Shown here one piece after another: positions 51,642 to 59,287 of a stretch of DNA of 64,000 nt. Origin of the DNA: Salinispora vitiensis (GTDB lineage Bacteria; Actinomycetota; Actinomycetes; Mycobacteriales; Micromonosporaceae). A program made the position numbers and the translations under genes. The first letter of the stretch is position 1. Each line of letters begins with the position of its first letter. A model generated the notes under the pieces. That model saw only the letters and a program-made list of their open reading frames with translations. It ran no database searches and was not told the DNA's origin. The DNA is taken from positions 4,595,901-4,659,900 of the forward strand of contig NZ_KB900388.1 of assembly GCF_000378825.1 (NCBI RefSeq). The letters run 5' to 3'.

Positions 51642-51656
51642 CTTGGCCCCCGCCGG

Positions 51657-51790
51657 TCAGGTGAGCGCGTCGATCACCTGGTCGGCGCAGTGCCAGGCGG
51701 TGGTCCATTTGCCGGGCAGCGCGACAAGCAGATTCCTGGTGGGAGTCCATCCTTCTGGAGGCTGTCGGAGGTCCACGACAAGGCTGGATG
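51657..51790 (-). pseudogene. C-terminal remnant of an unidentified protein
   Basis: Minus-strand frame ending at 51657 reads ...LVVDLRQPPEGWTPTRNLL and VALPGKWTTAWHCADQVIDALT, then stop. This has natural composition and is not the shadow of a plus-strand gene, because the spacer holds none. The upstream part continues without a start into the GNAT gene, so only a tail survives. Parent family unknown. Confidence 0.35.
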
Positions 51791-51825
51791 GGCAGCCTGC
51801 AGACGAGGTAGAGTCTCGCGTCGTG

Positions 51826-52404
51826 ATGAAAGGGCTCGATCAACAGGGTGCGGATGGCCGCCGTCTCGGTCAGGAAGCGATGCGACGGCTACCGCCCAGG
51901 TCCGTCCGCATTGTGCATCTGAACGGCCCGACATTTCACGCCCTTGCCCGGGGTGACCTGGCAGCGGCGAACGTGTCCAGCCCTGTTCCCATGTCGGCCT
52001 ACTTTGCCGGCCCGGACTGGCGAGGCGTGTGGCAGATGCGCAGCAGACAGGTCGAGGAGGACCCGGCCAGCGCGGCATGGGTCACCGGAGTGATTTGGGA
52101 CGAGCAGCGGCACCTGGCCGTGGGGCGGGCCGGCTATCACGGGCCGCCGGACCCGGCGGGGATGGTGGAGATCGGTTACGCCGTTGACCCGGCGCTCCGG
52201 CGACGTGGCTACGCCCGCGCGGCGCTGGAAGCCCTGCTGCGTCGCGCCGCTGAGGAACCGCAGGTCCGTACGGTTCGGGTCTCCATCAGCCCCGACAACC
52301 TGGCCTCCTACGAGCTGGCGTCACAGTACGGCTTCATCGAGGTCGGACAGCAGTGGGACAACGAAGACGGCTTGGAAATCATTTATGAGCTTGCCTCAAG
52401 TTGA
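51826..52404 (+). CDS. GNAT-family N-acetyltransferase
   Basis: A 192-residue GNAT protein of the RimJ/RimL-like set. Acetyl-CoA motif: IGYAVDPALRRRGYARAALEALLRRA (Q/RxxG as RRRGYA), then RVSISPDNLASYELASQYGFIEVG. ATG 51826, or GTG 51823 one codon before it. Substrate unknown. It is followed by a fragment of a pentapeptide protein. Confidence 0.85.
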   Translation: MKGLDQQGADGRRLGQEAMRRLPPRSVRIVHLNGPTFHALARGDLAAANVSSPVPMSAYFAGPDWRGVWQMRSRQVEEDPASAAWVTGVIWDEQRHLAVGRAGYHGPPDPAGMVEIGYAVDPALRRRGYARAALEALLRRAAEEPQVRTVRVSISPDNLASYELASQYGFIEVGQQWDNEDGLEIIYELASS

Positions 52405-52437
52405 GGGGTAGGCAGCGGTGACTGGTCTTCCTGTCGG

Positions 52438-52647
52438 CTGCCGCGTATCGCGCTGCGGTTCGGTGACCTTGTCGGTCTGGAGTTGGATGCCTGCCACCTC
52501 GATGGTGCCGACCTTCGGGAAAGCCGCCTCCACGGGCTGAGGACGCCGTTGGACAATCTGTGCGGCCTCACCTTCGGTGAGGATCAACTTCGAGACTTAA
52601 CTCAGCTGGCCGTCGATGCTCTTAACCTGACCGTCCGAATCGAGTGA
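52438..52647 (+). pseudogene. Pentapeptide-repeat protein C-terminal fragment
   Basis: The plus frame ending at TGA 52645-52647 reads LRFGDLVGLELDACHLDGADL and RESRLHGLRTPLDNLCGLTF, then EDQLRDLTQLAVDALNLTV. This is the last pentapeptide coil and capping helix of a pentapeptide-repeat protein. No start codon or earlier coils remain. The fragment lies in the same strand as the GNAT gene but in its own frame. Confidence 0.6.
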
Positions 52648-52711
52648 GTCGACTCAGCGGCTTGGACGTTCTGGTCGGGTCGCCCGCGCGGCCCGGAGCC
52701 GGCCGCTGGTG

Positions 52712-53986
52712 TCAGGCCTCCTCGGGCCACCGCGCGCCGCGGACGTTTTGGTTGGCGAAACCGGCGAGGGTGACGAGTCCCTGGATGCCAGCGATCAGGA
52801 GCACGGCACGGGTCACTTCGAGGTACTGCAGGGCCAGACCGCCGACGAGGGAGCCGAGGGAGGAGCCGGCCCCGATGAGGGTGATCGTGGCGGAGACGGC
52901 CTGGCCACGACGCTCGTCCGGGGTCTGGCGGAAGATCAGGATGTCCACCAGGATCTTGAGCGCGGGCAGGCCCAAAGCGGCCACCATGAGCATCGCGAAG
53001 ACCCACCAGGGGCCGAGGCGCAGGGCCAGCAGGCCGGCGGCGCCGGTGGCCAGCGCGGACGCGCAGAGCAGGAGTGCGCCGGGGGAGAGGTGCGTGTTGA
53101 GCCGCGGTACGAGGGCGGCGCCGACGAGCATGCCGACGGCGCTGCCGCTCAGGGCGACACCGATCATCGCGGCGGAGGTGCCCTGCTCACGCAGGCTGAC
53201 GACGACCACGAGGATCGCGGCGGTGAGGCTGAGGTAGAAGACGCAGATCAGCAGCAGCGCTACTCGCAGGAGTTTGCTGCCGAGCACCGCACGCAGTCCG
53301 GAGGGGACCGTGGCGAGGGGGCCCCACGCGCTGGTCGTCGCGGTCGGAGCGCTGGCCGGGCTCGGGCGCTCCAGCTTCGGGGCCCGTACGACGAGCGCGC
53401 ACCCGAACGAGATCACGAAGCCGATCGCCGCTGCGACGAACGGGTAGGCCCGTGCGGCGACGAACAGTGCGCCGCCGAGCGGCGGGCCGGCGAGGGCCGC
53501 GACTCCACCACGCGCCTCGTCCTGGCTGAGTGCGAGGGTGAGCTGCTGCGGCGGGACGACCGCGCGGATCAGCAACATCCGGGCGGTGGCGCCGAACGCG
53601 GTACCGGTGCCCAGGACGACGGCGGCAGCCATCAGGTGGGCGACGGTGATCTGGTCAAGGGCGAGGGCCACGATCACCGAGCTCAGCGCCAGTGCGCGGG
53701 TGGCCTCGGCGACCAGCAGGACCCGCCGCCGATCCCAACGGTCAACCAGCACCCCGGCCGGGAGTCCGACGAGGACGATGGTGCCAACCTGGATGAAGCC
53801 GAAGAGGCCGGCGAGGGCGGGAGAGTCGGTGAGCGCCAGGATGAGGAGGGGGTAGGCCACCTCAACCGCCTCGAGGCCCAGGTTGGCGGCGCCCGCACCG
53901 ATCCAGAGTGTCTGGAAGCGCCAGTTACGCCGGAGTGGTGCCGGGTGGTCGGTACCCTTTTCTCGCTCCTTTACATGTTCACTCAT
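52712..53986 (-). CDS. MFS exporter (MefA/enterobactin-exporter-like)
   Basis: A 424-residue 12-TM permease. LWIGAGAANLGLEAVEVAYPLLIL (helix 1) and GVLVDRWDRRRVLLVAEATRALAL (motif A between helices 2 and 3) mark the macrolide-efflux/EntS-like MFS group. ATG 53986. A divergent winged-helix regulator starts 63 nt away, a classic repressor-pump layout, so the pump is likely inducible by its substrate. The final residues are GARWPEEA. Confidence 0.88.
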   Translation of the reverse strand: MSEHVKEREKGTDHPAPLRRNWRFQTLWIGAGAANLGLEAVEVAYPLLILALTDSPALAGLFGFIQVGTIVLVGLPAGVLVDRWDRRRVLLVAEATRALALSSVIVALALDQITVAHLMAAAVVLGTGTAFGATARMLLIRAVVPPQQLTLALSQDEARGGVAALAGPPLGGALFVAARAYPFVAAAIGFVISFGCALVVRAPKLERPSPASAPTATTSAWGPLATVPSGLRAVLGSKLLRVALLLICVFYLSLTAAILVVVVSLREQGTSAAMIGVALSGSAVGMLVGAALVPRLNTHLSPGALLLCASALATGAAGLLALRLGPWWVFAMLMVAALGLPALKILVDILIFRQTPDERRGQAVSATITLIGAGSSLGSLVGGLALQYLEVTRAVLLIAGIQGLVTLAGFANQNVRGARWPEEA

Positions 53987-53999
53987 TCGTGAATGGTAA
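53978..53999. promoter_or_regulatory. Start region of the MFS gene: leaderless -10 and inverted repeat
   Basis: TTCAC-TCATTC-GTGAA (53978-53993) is an inverted repeat overlapping the MFS start codon (53986). On the minus strand TACCAT (53999-53994) lies 7 nt before the ATG, so transcription should start at the start codon inside the repeat. A repressor bound there would block both transcription and initiation. Confidence 0.45.
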
Positions 54000-54049
54000 C
54001 GTTGGCGCTAGCATTGGACCAGACCGTAAAGGGGAAGGTGCCGATAGCC

Positions 54050-54682
54050 GTGTCTGAAGAGCTACCTGCGAGCGCCGATCGGGTCGAGGTGCCCGAGATG
54101 GTGCGCCAGGTTGATGACGTCGAGACCCTCAAAGCGCTCTCGGATTCGCTGCGCCTGAGCATCATGCGTGCCTTGATGGCAGACGTGCGGACCTCGATGA
54201 CCGTGAAACAGCTGGCCCACTCGCTTGGGCAGCCACCGACCCGGCTCTATCGGCACATCAAGGTCCTGGAGGCAGCCGGGTTGATCCGGGTCGCCAGCAC
54301 CCGCCTCGTCTCCGGCATTCAGGAGAGCCAGTACCAGGTTGCGCAGCTCGCGCTGCGGCTCAGCCGCGAACTGCTGGTAGAACCGGGCAATGCCAGCGAG
54401 GTGGCCAGGGCCTTCGCCGCGACACTTGACGACTTCCGGGGACGGTTGATCAACGACATCCTGGCCGGGCGGCTCGGTCCCGAACCGACAGCCGCCACTG
54501 GCACAGAGCCGCCGGGGCCGATGGTGGTGATGGTCGACAAGGTGGTGAGCCGCGAGCGGGCGGTGGAGTTCCGCGCCCGGCTCGACGCGCTCATGACGGA
54601 GTTCAACCGGCCCGACTCCGTCGACGAGGCAGACGTGCCGGTCAACTTCCTCATGATGTTCTGGTCACCCCGTGACCAGTGA
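54050..54682 (+). CDS. ArsR-like winged-helix transcriptional regulator
   Basis: A 210-residue regulator with a wHTH at about 20-95 (VETLKALSDSLRLSIMRALM, MTVKQLAHSLGQPPTRLYRHIKVLEAAGLI, then the wing LVSGIQESQYQVA) and a helical C-terminal domain of about 110 residues. The domain shows FRARLDALMTEF near the end, as in ArsR-type proteins that sense organic ligands. GTG 54050 has AAGGGGAAGG upstream. It is divergent from the MFS gene and is the expected repressor of it. Confidence 0.85.
   Translation: MSEELPASADRVEVPEMVRQVDDVETLKALSDSLRLSIMRALMADVRTSMTVKQLAHSLGQPPTRLYRHIKVLEAAGLIRVASTRLVSGIQESQYQVAQLALRLSRELLVEPGNASEVARAFAATLDDFRGRLINDILAGRLGPEPTAATGTEPPGPMVVMVDKVVSRERAVEFRARLDALMTEFNRPDSVDEADVPVNFLMMFWSPRDQ
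54661..54679 (+). terminator. Hairpin at the end of the regulator gene
   Basis: CTGGTCAC-CCC-GTGACCAG is a perfect 8-bp stem with a 3-nt loop, ending just before the stop codon. Confidence 0.5.
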
Positions 54683-55193
54683 CAGCGGGGCATCGACGGA
54701 GTGCGGCCCAACTGGACGGAGTGCGGCCCAACTGACAGCGTGCCGGTCATCCGTCCGGATCGAAGGCGCTGGACAGGAAATCGGCCGGCATGGTGGCCTA
54801 GCGCCGGTTCGCTTTGTCGATCTTGTGGTGGAGGGCGCGCCGGGCGATCCTCGTGCAGGACGCGCCCGACGTCGAGTGTTCGGCGAGCCTCGATTCGATG
54901 TCGACCCGACTGGGAGTGGCGCACCGCCGCGCTGGACCCTCCGGAGAACAGCTACGCACGACCTCGTCACCCTGGACTTGGACGGCCACGGCGCCCAGGA
55001 CCCGCGACGACGGAGGCGATCCTGGAGATGGCTCGTAGGTGGGGTTCTTGTGGAGGATCCCTCCCACCGCTGTGGAGAGTAGTGGCATCACGGTTGATTG
55101 CTATCGTTATGCGCGAATTTCTGCCCGTGCCGGAGATGTGACGGACGTTGCCGGGCTGCGGCGTGAACCGTGCGGACGGGAGCGGCTACGTAC
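54683..55193. other. 511-bp region without supported gene
   Basis: Apart from the 20-bp tandem repeat, I find no recognisable gene on either strand. All frames have scrambled composition, and the region may be decayed coding DNA. It should contain the promoter for the downstream sigma-factor operon, but I see no typical ECF autoregulatory motif. Confidence 0.5.
54695..54734. repeat. Two tandem copies of a 20-bp unit
   Basis: GACGGAGTGCGGCCCAACTG is repeated perfectly at 54695-54714 and 54715-54734, 12 bp after the regulator stop codon. Confidence 0.9.
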
Positions 55194-55739
55194 ATGGCAG
55201 TGGATTCGGACGAGCAGTTGATGAACGCGCTGGCCAAGGGCAGCGAGGAAGCGCTACGGGAGCTCTACCGGCGGCACGCCGCCACGATGTTGCGGATGCT
55301 GCGGCGGCTGGGCTCGGACCGGTCGGTGGCGGAGGAGATCATGCAGGAAGCCTGGTTGGCAGTGTGGCAGGCGGCCGGCTCGTTCCGGGGCGACTCGTCG
55401 GTGCGCGGCTGGTTGCTGGGCGTCGCGCGACGTCAGGCCCACAACCGGCTGCGCCGGCTGTCGCCACCGACGACGGAGCTCTCTGAAGCGCTGGCGGTGG
55501 CCGACCCCACCGTCGACATCGAGGCCCAGGCGCTGGTCAAGGCGGATCTGATGGCTCTTGCAGAGGCCGTGGCAGCGCTGCCGGGCCATCTGCGGGAGGT
55601 GGTGATCCTGGCGGTCGTCGACGAATTGCCGTATCGGGACGTGGCCGCTGTTCTCGGCGTCCCTGTCGGCACGGTGAAAAGCAGGATGGCGCACGCGCGG
55701 GTCCGGCTGGCCGCCGCCGTGGGAACAGGGGATGCCTAG
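55194..55739 (+). CDS. ECF RNA polymerase sigma factor
   Basis: A 181-residue sigma-70 of the ECF type. Region 2 (about 8-75) has ALRELYRRHAATMLRMLRRLG, SVAEEIMQEAWLAVWQAAGSF and SVRGWLLGVARRQAHNRLRR; region 4 (about 120-172) has LPGHLREVVILAVVDELPYRDVAAVLGVPVGTVKSRMAHARVRL. ATG 55194 has GGGAG upstream. It is followed at 2 nt by a zinc-finger anti-sigma gene and three transport genes, all one unit. Confidence 0.93.
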   Translation: MAVDSDEQLMNALAKGSEEALRELYRRHAATMLRMLRRLGSDRSVAEEIMQEAWLAVWQAAGSFRGDSSVRGWLLGVARRQAHNRLRRLSPPTTELSEALAVADPTVDIEAQALVKADLMALAEAVAALPGHLREVVILAVVDELPYRDVAAVLGVPVGTVKSRMAHARVRLAAAVGTGDA

Positions 55740-55741
55740 CC

Positions 55742-56671
55742 ATGGTCCATCTCGACGATGAAGAGCTGCTATCGGCCGCAGATCCCACCGCGGCCCTGAC
55801 GCCGCAGGTGCGCTCCCATCTGGCCGAGTGCGCGGCCTGCGCCGAGCGCGTCACCGCCACCGCGCGGCTGGCGGCCGCGGCCCGGACCGCCGACCAGATG
55901 CTCACCGGCCCGGCCGACGTGCCCTCGTTCGACACGCTGATCGTACCGGCGCTGCCCGCCGGACGTCGGTCGATCCAGGCCGGTGCGGTCGCCGACACCG
56001 CGCCGCCGGAAGCCGTTCCGCGACCCGGCCTGCGGCGGTCGTCGCGGGTGGCTCGGCAGTTGGTGGCGGCCCAGTACAAACTAGTCCCCGGCTACCTACT
56101 CCCACTCACCGCGGTTGGATTCGCCCTGGCGGTCTGCCTCGCGGTGGTCGTGCCCGACCCCGGCTGGCGGGGCGCCGCCTTCGGCGCTCTGGTCAGCCTG
56201 CTCCTGCTCGCCGGCGGGCTGGCCGTCAGCGGTCCGCGGACCGACCCGAGGTGGGAGCTGCTCATGGTGCTGCCCGTCACTCCACGTGCCGTGTTCCTGG
56301 CCCGGCTGGTGCTGGTGTTGGCGGTCGATCTGACAGCGGCACTCCTCGCCACCGGGCTGGCGGCCCTGCTCGACCACTCCGTCGACAGCCTGGTGCTGAT
56401 TTCCGGCTGGCTTGGGCCGTCGTTGCTGAGTGCCTCGGTGGCGGTGCTGTTGACGATCTGGCGTGCCTACTGGCTCGGGAGTTTGGCCGGGGCACTGGTG
56501 TGGTTCTCCGCTGTGGTGGCCGATCTGCCGGCACGACGTGTGCCCAATGTGGGGGTTGGCGCGATTCTTGATGCGGTCTGGTCCGGTTCAACTTTCCCGG
56601 CCGTCGTGTCCGTGCTCCTCCTGGCGCTGGCCGTCCGGCTGGTTCCGGAGCCACGCCGGATTTCCATCTAG
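55742..56671 (+). CDS. Anti-sigma factor with zinc finger fused to a six-helix membrane domain
   Basis: A 309-residue protein. The N-terminal 40 residues carry a ZAS-type anti-sigma motif (His26-x3-Cys30-x2-Cys33, HLAECAAC). A linker reaches about residue 115 and then come five to six transmembrane helices (about 118-137, 145-165, 175-210, 220-262, 280-300). Ordinary anti-sigma factors have one helix; here the membrane part looks like an ABC-2-type permease domain (...LLMVLPVTPRAVFLARLVL). It starts 2 nt after the sigma stop. It would tether the sigma factor directly to a transporter complex. Confidence 0.82.
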   Translation: MVHLDDEELLSAADPTAALTPQVRSHLAECAACAERVTATARLAAAARTADQMLTGPADVPSFDTLIVPALPAGRRSIQAGAVADTAPPEAVPRPGLRRSSRVARQLVAAQYKLVPGYLLPLTAVGFALAVCLAVVVPDPGWRGAAFGALVSLLLLAGGLAVSGPRTDPRWELLMVLPVTPRAVFLARLVLVLAVDLTAALLATGLAALLDHSVDSLVLISGWLGPSLLSASVAVLLTIWRAYWLGSLAGALVWFSAVVADLPARRVPNVGVGAILDAVWSGSTFPAVVSVLLLALAVRLVPEPRRISI

Positions 56672-56676
56672 GATCG

Positions 56677-57351
56677 GTGAACCACGTGGCCCCCGGCCGC
56701 TACGTACCTGTTGTGACAGGAGTAGAGATCTGGGGATTCGAGGCCAGGCGCTGCGGCGTCGCCGGCCTCACGCTGCCCTGGCTGGCCACCGGTGGAATCA
56801 TCGCCGCCTCCATATCCGCGGCCGCCGCGAAGGCCGGTACGGCCGACGCGGTCGGTCTGGGAATGGTCAGGCTGGTGGCGATGGCCTTTCCGATCACGGC
56901 GGGAATCGCCGCCGTCGCCGCCGTCGGGCGGGAGCGCATGCCGGAGCTGCAGTCCACTATGCCCACCCCCTATCCACGGACGGTGCTGCGTCGCCTCGTC
57001 GTGGTGACCGCCGTGACTCTGCTGGCCGCTGCCGCGCTGATCGTCGTGCTGATCGCGCGAGGCCAGTGGAATCATCCGGCGCACGGTGTCGCGGCCATCC
57101 TGGTGCCGCTCGGCCCCGCGCTGCTGTTCATCGGCGCCGGCGCCTGGGCCACCGCCAGGTTGCGCTCGGTTGGTGGCGCCTCGGCGGTGGTGATCGGCTT
57201 TTGGTTCCTGCAGATCTTCTACCTCGACCGCTTCATCGGGGTGTGGCAGGTCAACCGGGCGCTGCTCTCCGTCGCCGGTGTCGCGCTCGCGGTCCTGGCC
57301 CTGCGCAGGCTCGGCGTCTCCGAGCGGCTCATCACCGGGAGCCGGGAATGA
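56677..57351 (+). CDS. Six-helix membrane protein of the sigma-ABC unit
   Basis: A 224-residue protein with about six hydrophobic helices and few features (GVEIWGFEARRCGVAGLTLPWL at the N-terminus). GTG 56677 lies 5 nt behind the anti-sigma gene, and the stop overlaps the next start (ATGA). Size and position suggest a second permease half. No family is recognised. Confidence 0.75.
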   Translation: MNHVAPGRYVPVVTGVEIWGFEARRCGVAGLTLPWLATGGIIAASISAAAAKAGTADAVGLGMVRLVAMAFPITAGIAAVAAVGRERMPELQSTMPTPYPRTVLRRLVVVTAVTLLAAAALIVVLIARGQWNHPAHGVAAILVPLGPALLFIGAGAWATARLRSVGGASAVVIGFWFLQIFYLDRFIGVWQVNRALLSVAGVALAVLALRRLGVSERLITGSRE

Positions 57352-58136
57352 GCCGCCTGCTGGGCTCGGCGTGGACCGGCGCGATCAGGTACGAGTTCCT
57401 GATGGCGGCGCGCCGCAAGGTGGTGTGGCTGGCGGTGCTGCCGCTGCTCGCGATCGGACTGCTCCTCCAGATGCTGTCGCCGGAGTCGGCCGAGCCGCAC
57501 ACCGCGGCTGCCCGCGTCGGTGCCTGGTCACTGACCATGAACCTGTTGGTGGTGGTCGGGCTGGGCGTCGCTCTGGCCGACCGGTTCACGGGCACCACCC
57601 GGAGGGGTCTCAACGAGTTGCTGCTCGCGACCCCGTCGAGACTGGCGGCGCGCATGCTCGGCTCGCTTGCCGGCAGCCTCGCCGCGGCGCTCGCGCCCGT
57701 GGCCGTAACCATGGTCGTGGTGGGGGTCGTGTTCACCCTCACCAGTGGTGACGTCTCCACCCTCGGGTGGGCCGTGATCGCCTTCTGCACGGTCAACGTG
57801 CCCAGCGCCCTGCTACTGACCACTTTCGCGGCGACGCTGGGACTGGTGCTGCCGATGGCGGTGGTCCGGATGACCGCCGTGGCCGGCTGGTTCTGGGCCA
57901 CCCTGCTCAGCACCAGCATCGTGCCCATCCCCACCATCACCGGAACGCTGCTGTCCCCACTGGGCGACTATGTCGCGGGTGGTTGGCTGCACACCCCGAC
58001 CCTCTGGGCCGGCGAGGGCGCCTTCGCCGCTCCCGCCCCCTCCTTCACCACCGCCGCCGTCAACCTCCTCCTCGTGGTGGCGATGAGCGCAGTGCTGTTC
58101 ACCGCGTCGTGCGCGCTCGCCCGACGCCGCCTTTGA
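57348..58136 (+). CDS. ABC-2-type permease of the sigma-ABC unit
   Basis: A 262-residue membrane protein with six helices. The N-terminal amphipathic segment WTGAIRYEFLMAARRKVVW is typical of ABC-2 permeases. ADRFTGTTRRGLNELLLATP follows, and a loop PLGDYVAGGWLHTPTLWAGEGAF lies before the last helix. ATG 57348 overlaps the upstream stop; the gene ends 17 nt before the ATPase. Confidence 0.85.
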   Translation: MSRLLGSAWTGAIRYEFLMAARRKVVWLAVLPLLAIGLLLQMLSPESAEPHTAAARVGAWSLTMNLLVVVGLGVALADRFTGTTRRGLNELLLATPSRLAARMLGSLAGSLAAALAPVAVTMVVVGVVFTLTSGDVSTLGWAVIAFCTVNVPSALLLTTFAATLGLVLPMAVVRMTAVAGWFWATLLSTSIVPIPTITGTLLSPLGDYVAGGWLHTPTLWAGEGAFAAPAPSFTTAAVNLLLVVAMSAVLFTASCALARRRL

Positions 58137-58153
58137 CGCCGACCGGAGACCTG

Positions 58154-59053
58154 ATGGACATCGAGATCACGGATCTGACCAAGACCTTTAAGGGCGACGC
58201 GCGCGCCCTGGACCAACTTTCCCTGTCGCTGGCACCCGGCATGATCGGGCTGCTCGGTGCCAATGGGGCCGGCAAGACCACTCTGATGCGCATCATCACG
58301 GGCTTGATCAGCCCGACGTCCGGCCGGGTGATCGTGGGTGGCCACGACGTGGCCACCGGGCCGGGCCGGCAGGCGGTCCGCCGAGTGCTCGGCTACCTGC
58401 CACAGGACCTGGACCTGTATCCCGACCTGAACGCGCGTGAGTTCCTCGACTACGTGGCCCTGCTCAAGGGCATCGACGACAAGCGGGTCCGCCGCAGCCA
58501 GGTCGGGTCACTGCTCGAACGGGTGGCGCTGACCGAGCACGCCAACCGCCGGGTACGCGGCTTCTCCGGAGGCATGCGACGTCGCCTCGGCATTGCGCAG
58601 GCTCTGCTCGGCGACCCAAAGCTGATCATCGTCGACGAGCCCACCGCCGGCCTGGACCCGGAGGAGCGGATGCGGTTCCGCACCCTGCTCGCCGGCCTCG
58701 GGGGCGACCGGACGGTCATCTTGTCCACCCACATTCTCGATGACGTGGCACAGACCTGTCCGGCGGTGGCGGTGCTCAACGCCGGCCGCCTGGCTTACCA
58801 CGGAAGCACCAACGGTCTGGTCGAAGCCGCTGATGGCAGGACGTTCAGCCTGCACACCACCGGCGCCCCGCCGGCCGGTGACCTGACGGTGGTCAATGCG
58901 CAGGCCGCGTCGGGTGGCATGCTTTACCGCTTCGTCACCGAGACTCCGCCCGTCGGGGCGGAGGCGGTGGCGCCGAGCTTGGAGGACGGCTATGTCGCCC
59001 TGATGCGAACGTCTCGTGCGCGTCCGCAGGAAGTGGCGCGGGACCGACGATGA
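58154..59053 (+). CDS. ABC transporter ATP-binding protein of the sigma-ABC unit
   Basis: A 299-residue ATPase. Walker A is LLGANGAGKTTLMRI (about 33-47), the Q-loop is LGYLPQDLDLY, the signature is GFSGGMRRRLGIAQALLG, Walker B is LIIVDEPTAGLDP, and the switch is ILSTHILDD. The C-terminal 80 residues form a small domain like that of antibiotic-export ATPases (CcmA/DrrA type). It overlaps the next, truncated frame by ATGA. It energises the membrane proteins encoded upstream. Confidence 0.94.
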   Translation: MDIEITDLTKTFKGDARALDQLSLSLAPGMIGLLGANGAGKTTLMRIITGLISPTSGRVIVGGHDVATGPGRQAVRRVLGYLPQDLDLYPDLNAREFLDYVALLKGIDDKRVRRSQVGSLLERVALTEHANRRVRGFSGGMRRRLGIAQALLGDPKLIIVDEPTAGLDPEERMRFRTLLAGLGGDRTVILSTHILDDVAQTCPAVAVLNAGRLAYHGSTNGLVEAADGRTFSLHTTGAPPAGDLTVVNAQAASGGMLYRFVTETPPVGAEAVAPSLEDGYVALMRTSRARPQEVARDRR

Positions 59054-59157
59054 GACTCTCGATTTCCGGTACGCGGACCCGCGCCCAGGTCGGAGCCGGC
59101 GTCGTGGTCGCCGGTGGCGTGGTGTCCCACATGCGAGCTCGAATGCGAGATCATTAA
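59050..59157 (+). pseudogene. Cut-off last gene of the sigma-ABC operon
   Basis: ATG 59050 overlaps the ATPase stop (ATGA), the coupling used throughout this operon. The frame reads RLSISGTRTRAQVGAGVVVAG and then departs into GVVSHMRARMRDH and a stop at 59157. Only about 25 native-looking residues remain. The rest was probably removed when the restriction-modification DNA arrived. Confidence 0.5.
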
Positions 59158-59287
59158 TCTCGGGAAGAGCCTCCGGTCCGAGCCGTGCCAACCGCAGGGT
59201 CGAGGTGCGGCGGTTACTTCGCGACCGGGCCGCAGCGCTCGCGGCGCTGAAACCGACCCTGCGACACCGACGACCGAGGAAAGCCCC

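Noticed and set aside
54683..55193. A gene or transposase remnant between the MFS regulator and the sigma factor
   Set aside because: Several frames are open, but none has recognisable motifs, a proper start with ribosome-binding site, or natural residue composition.
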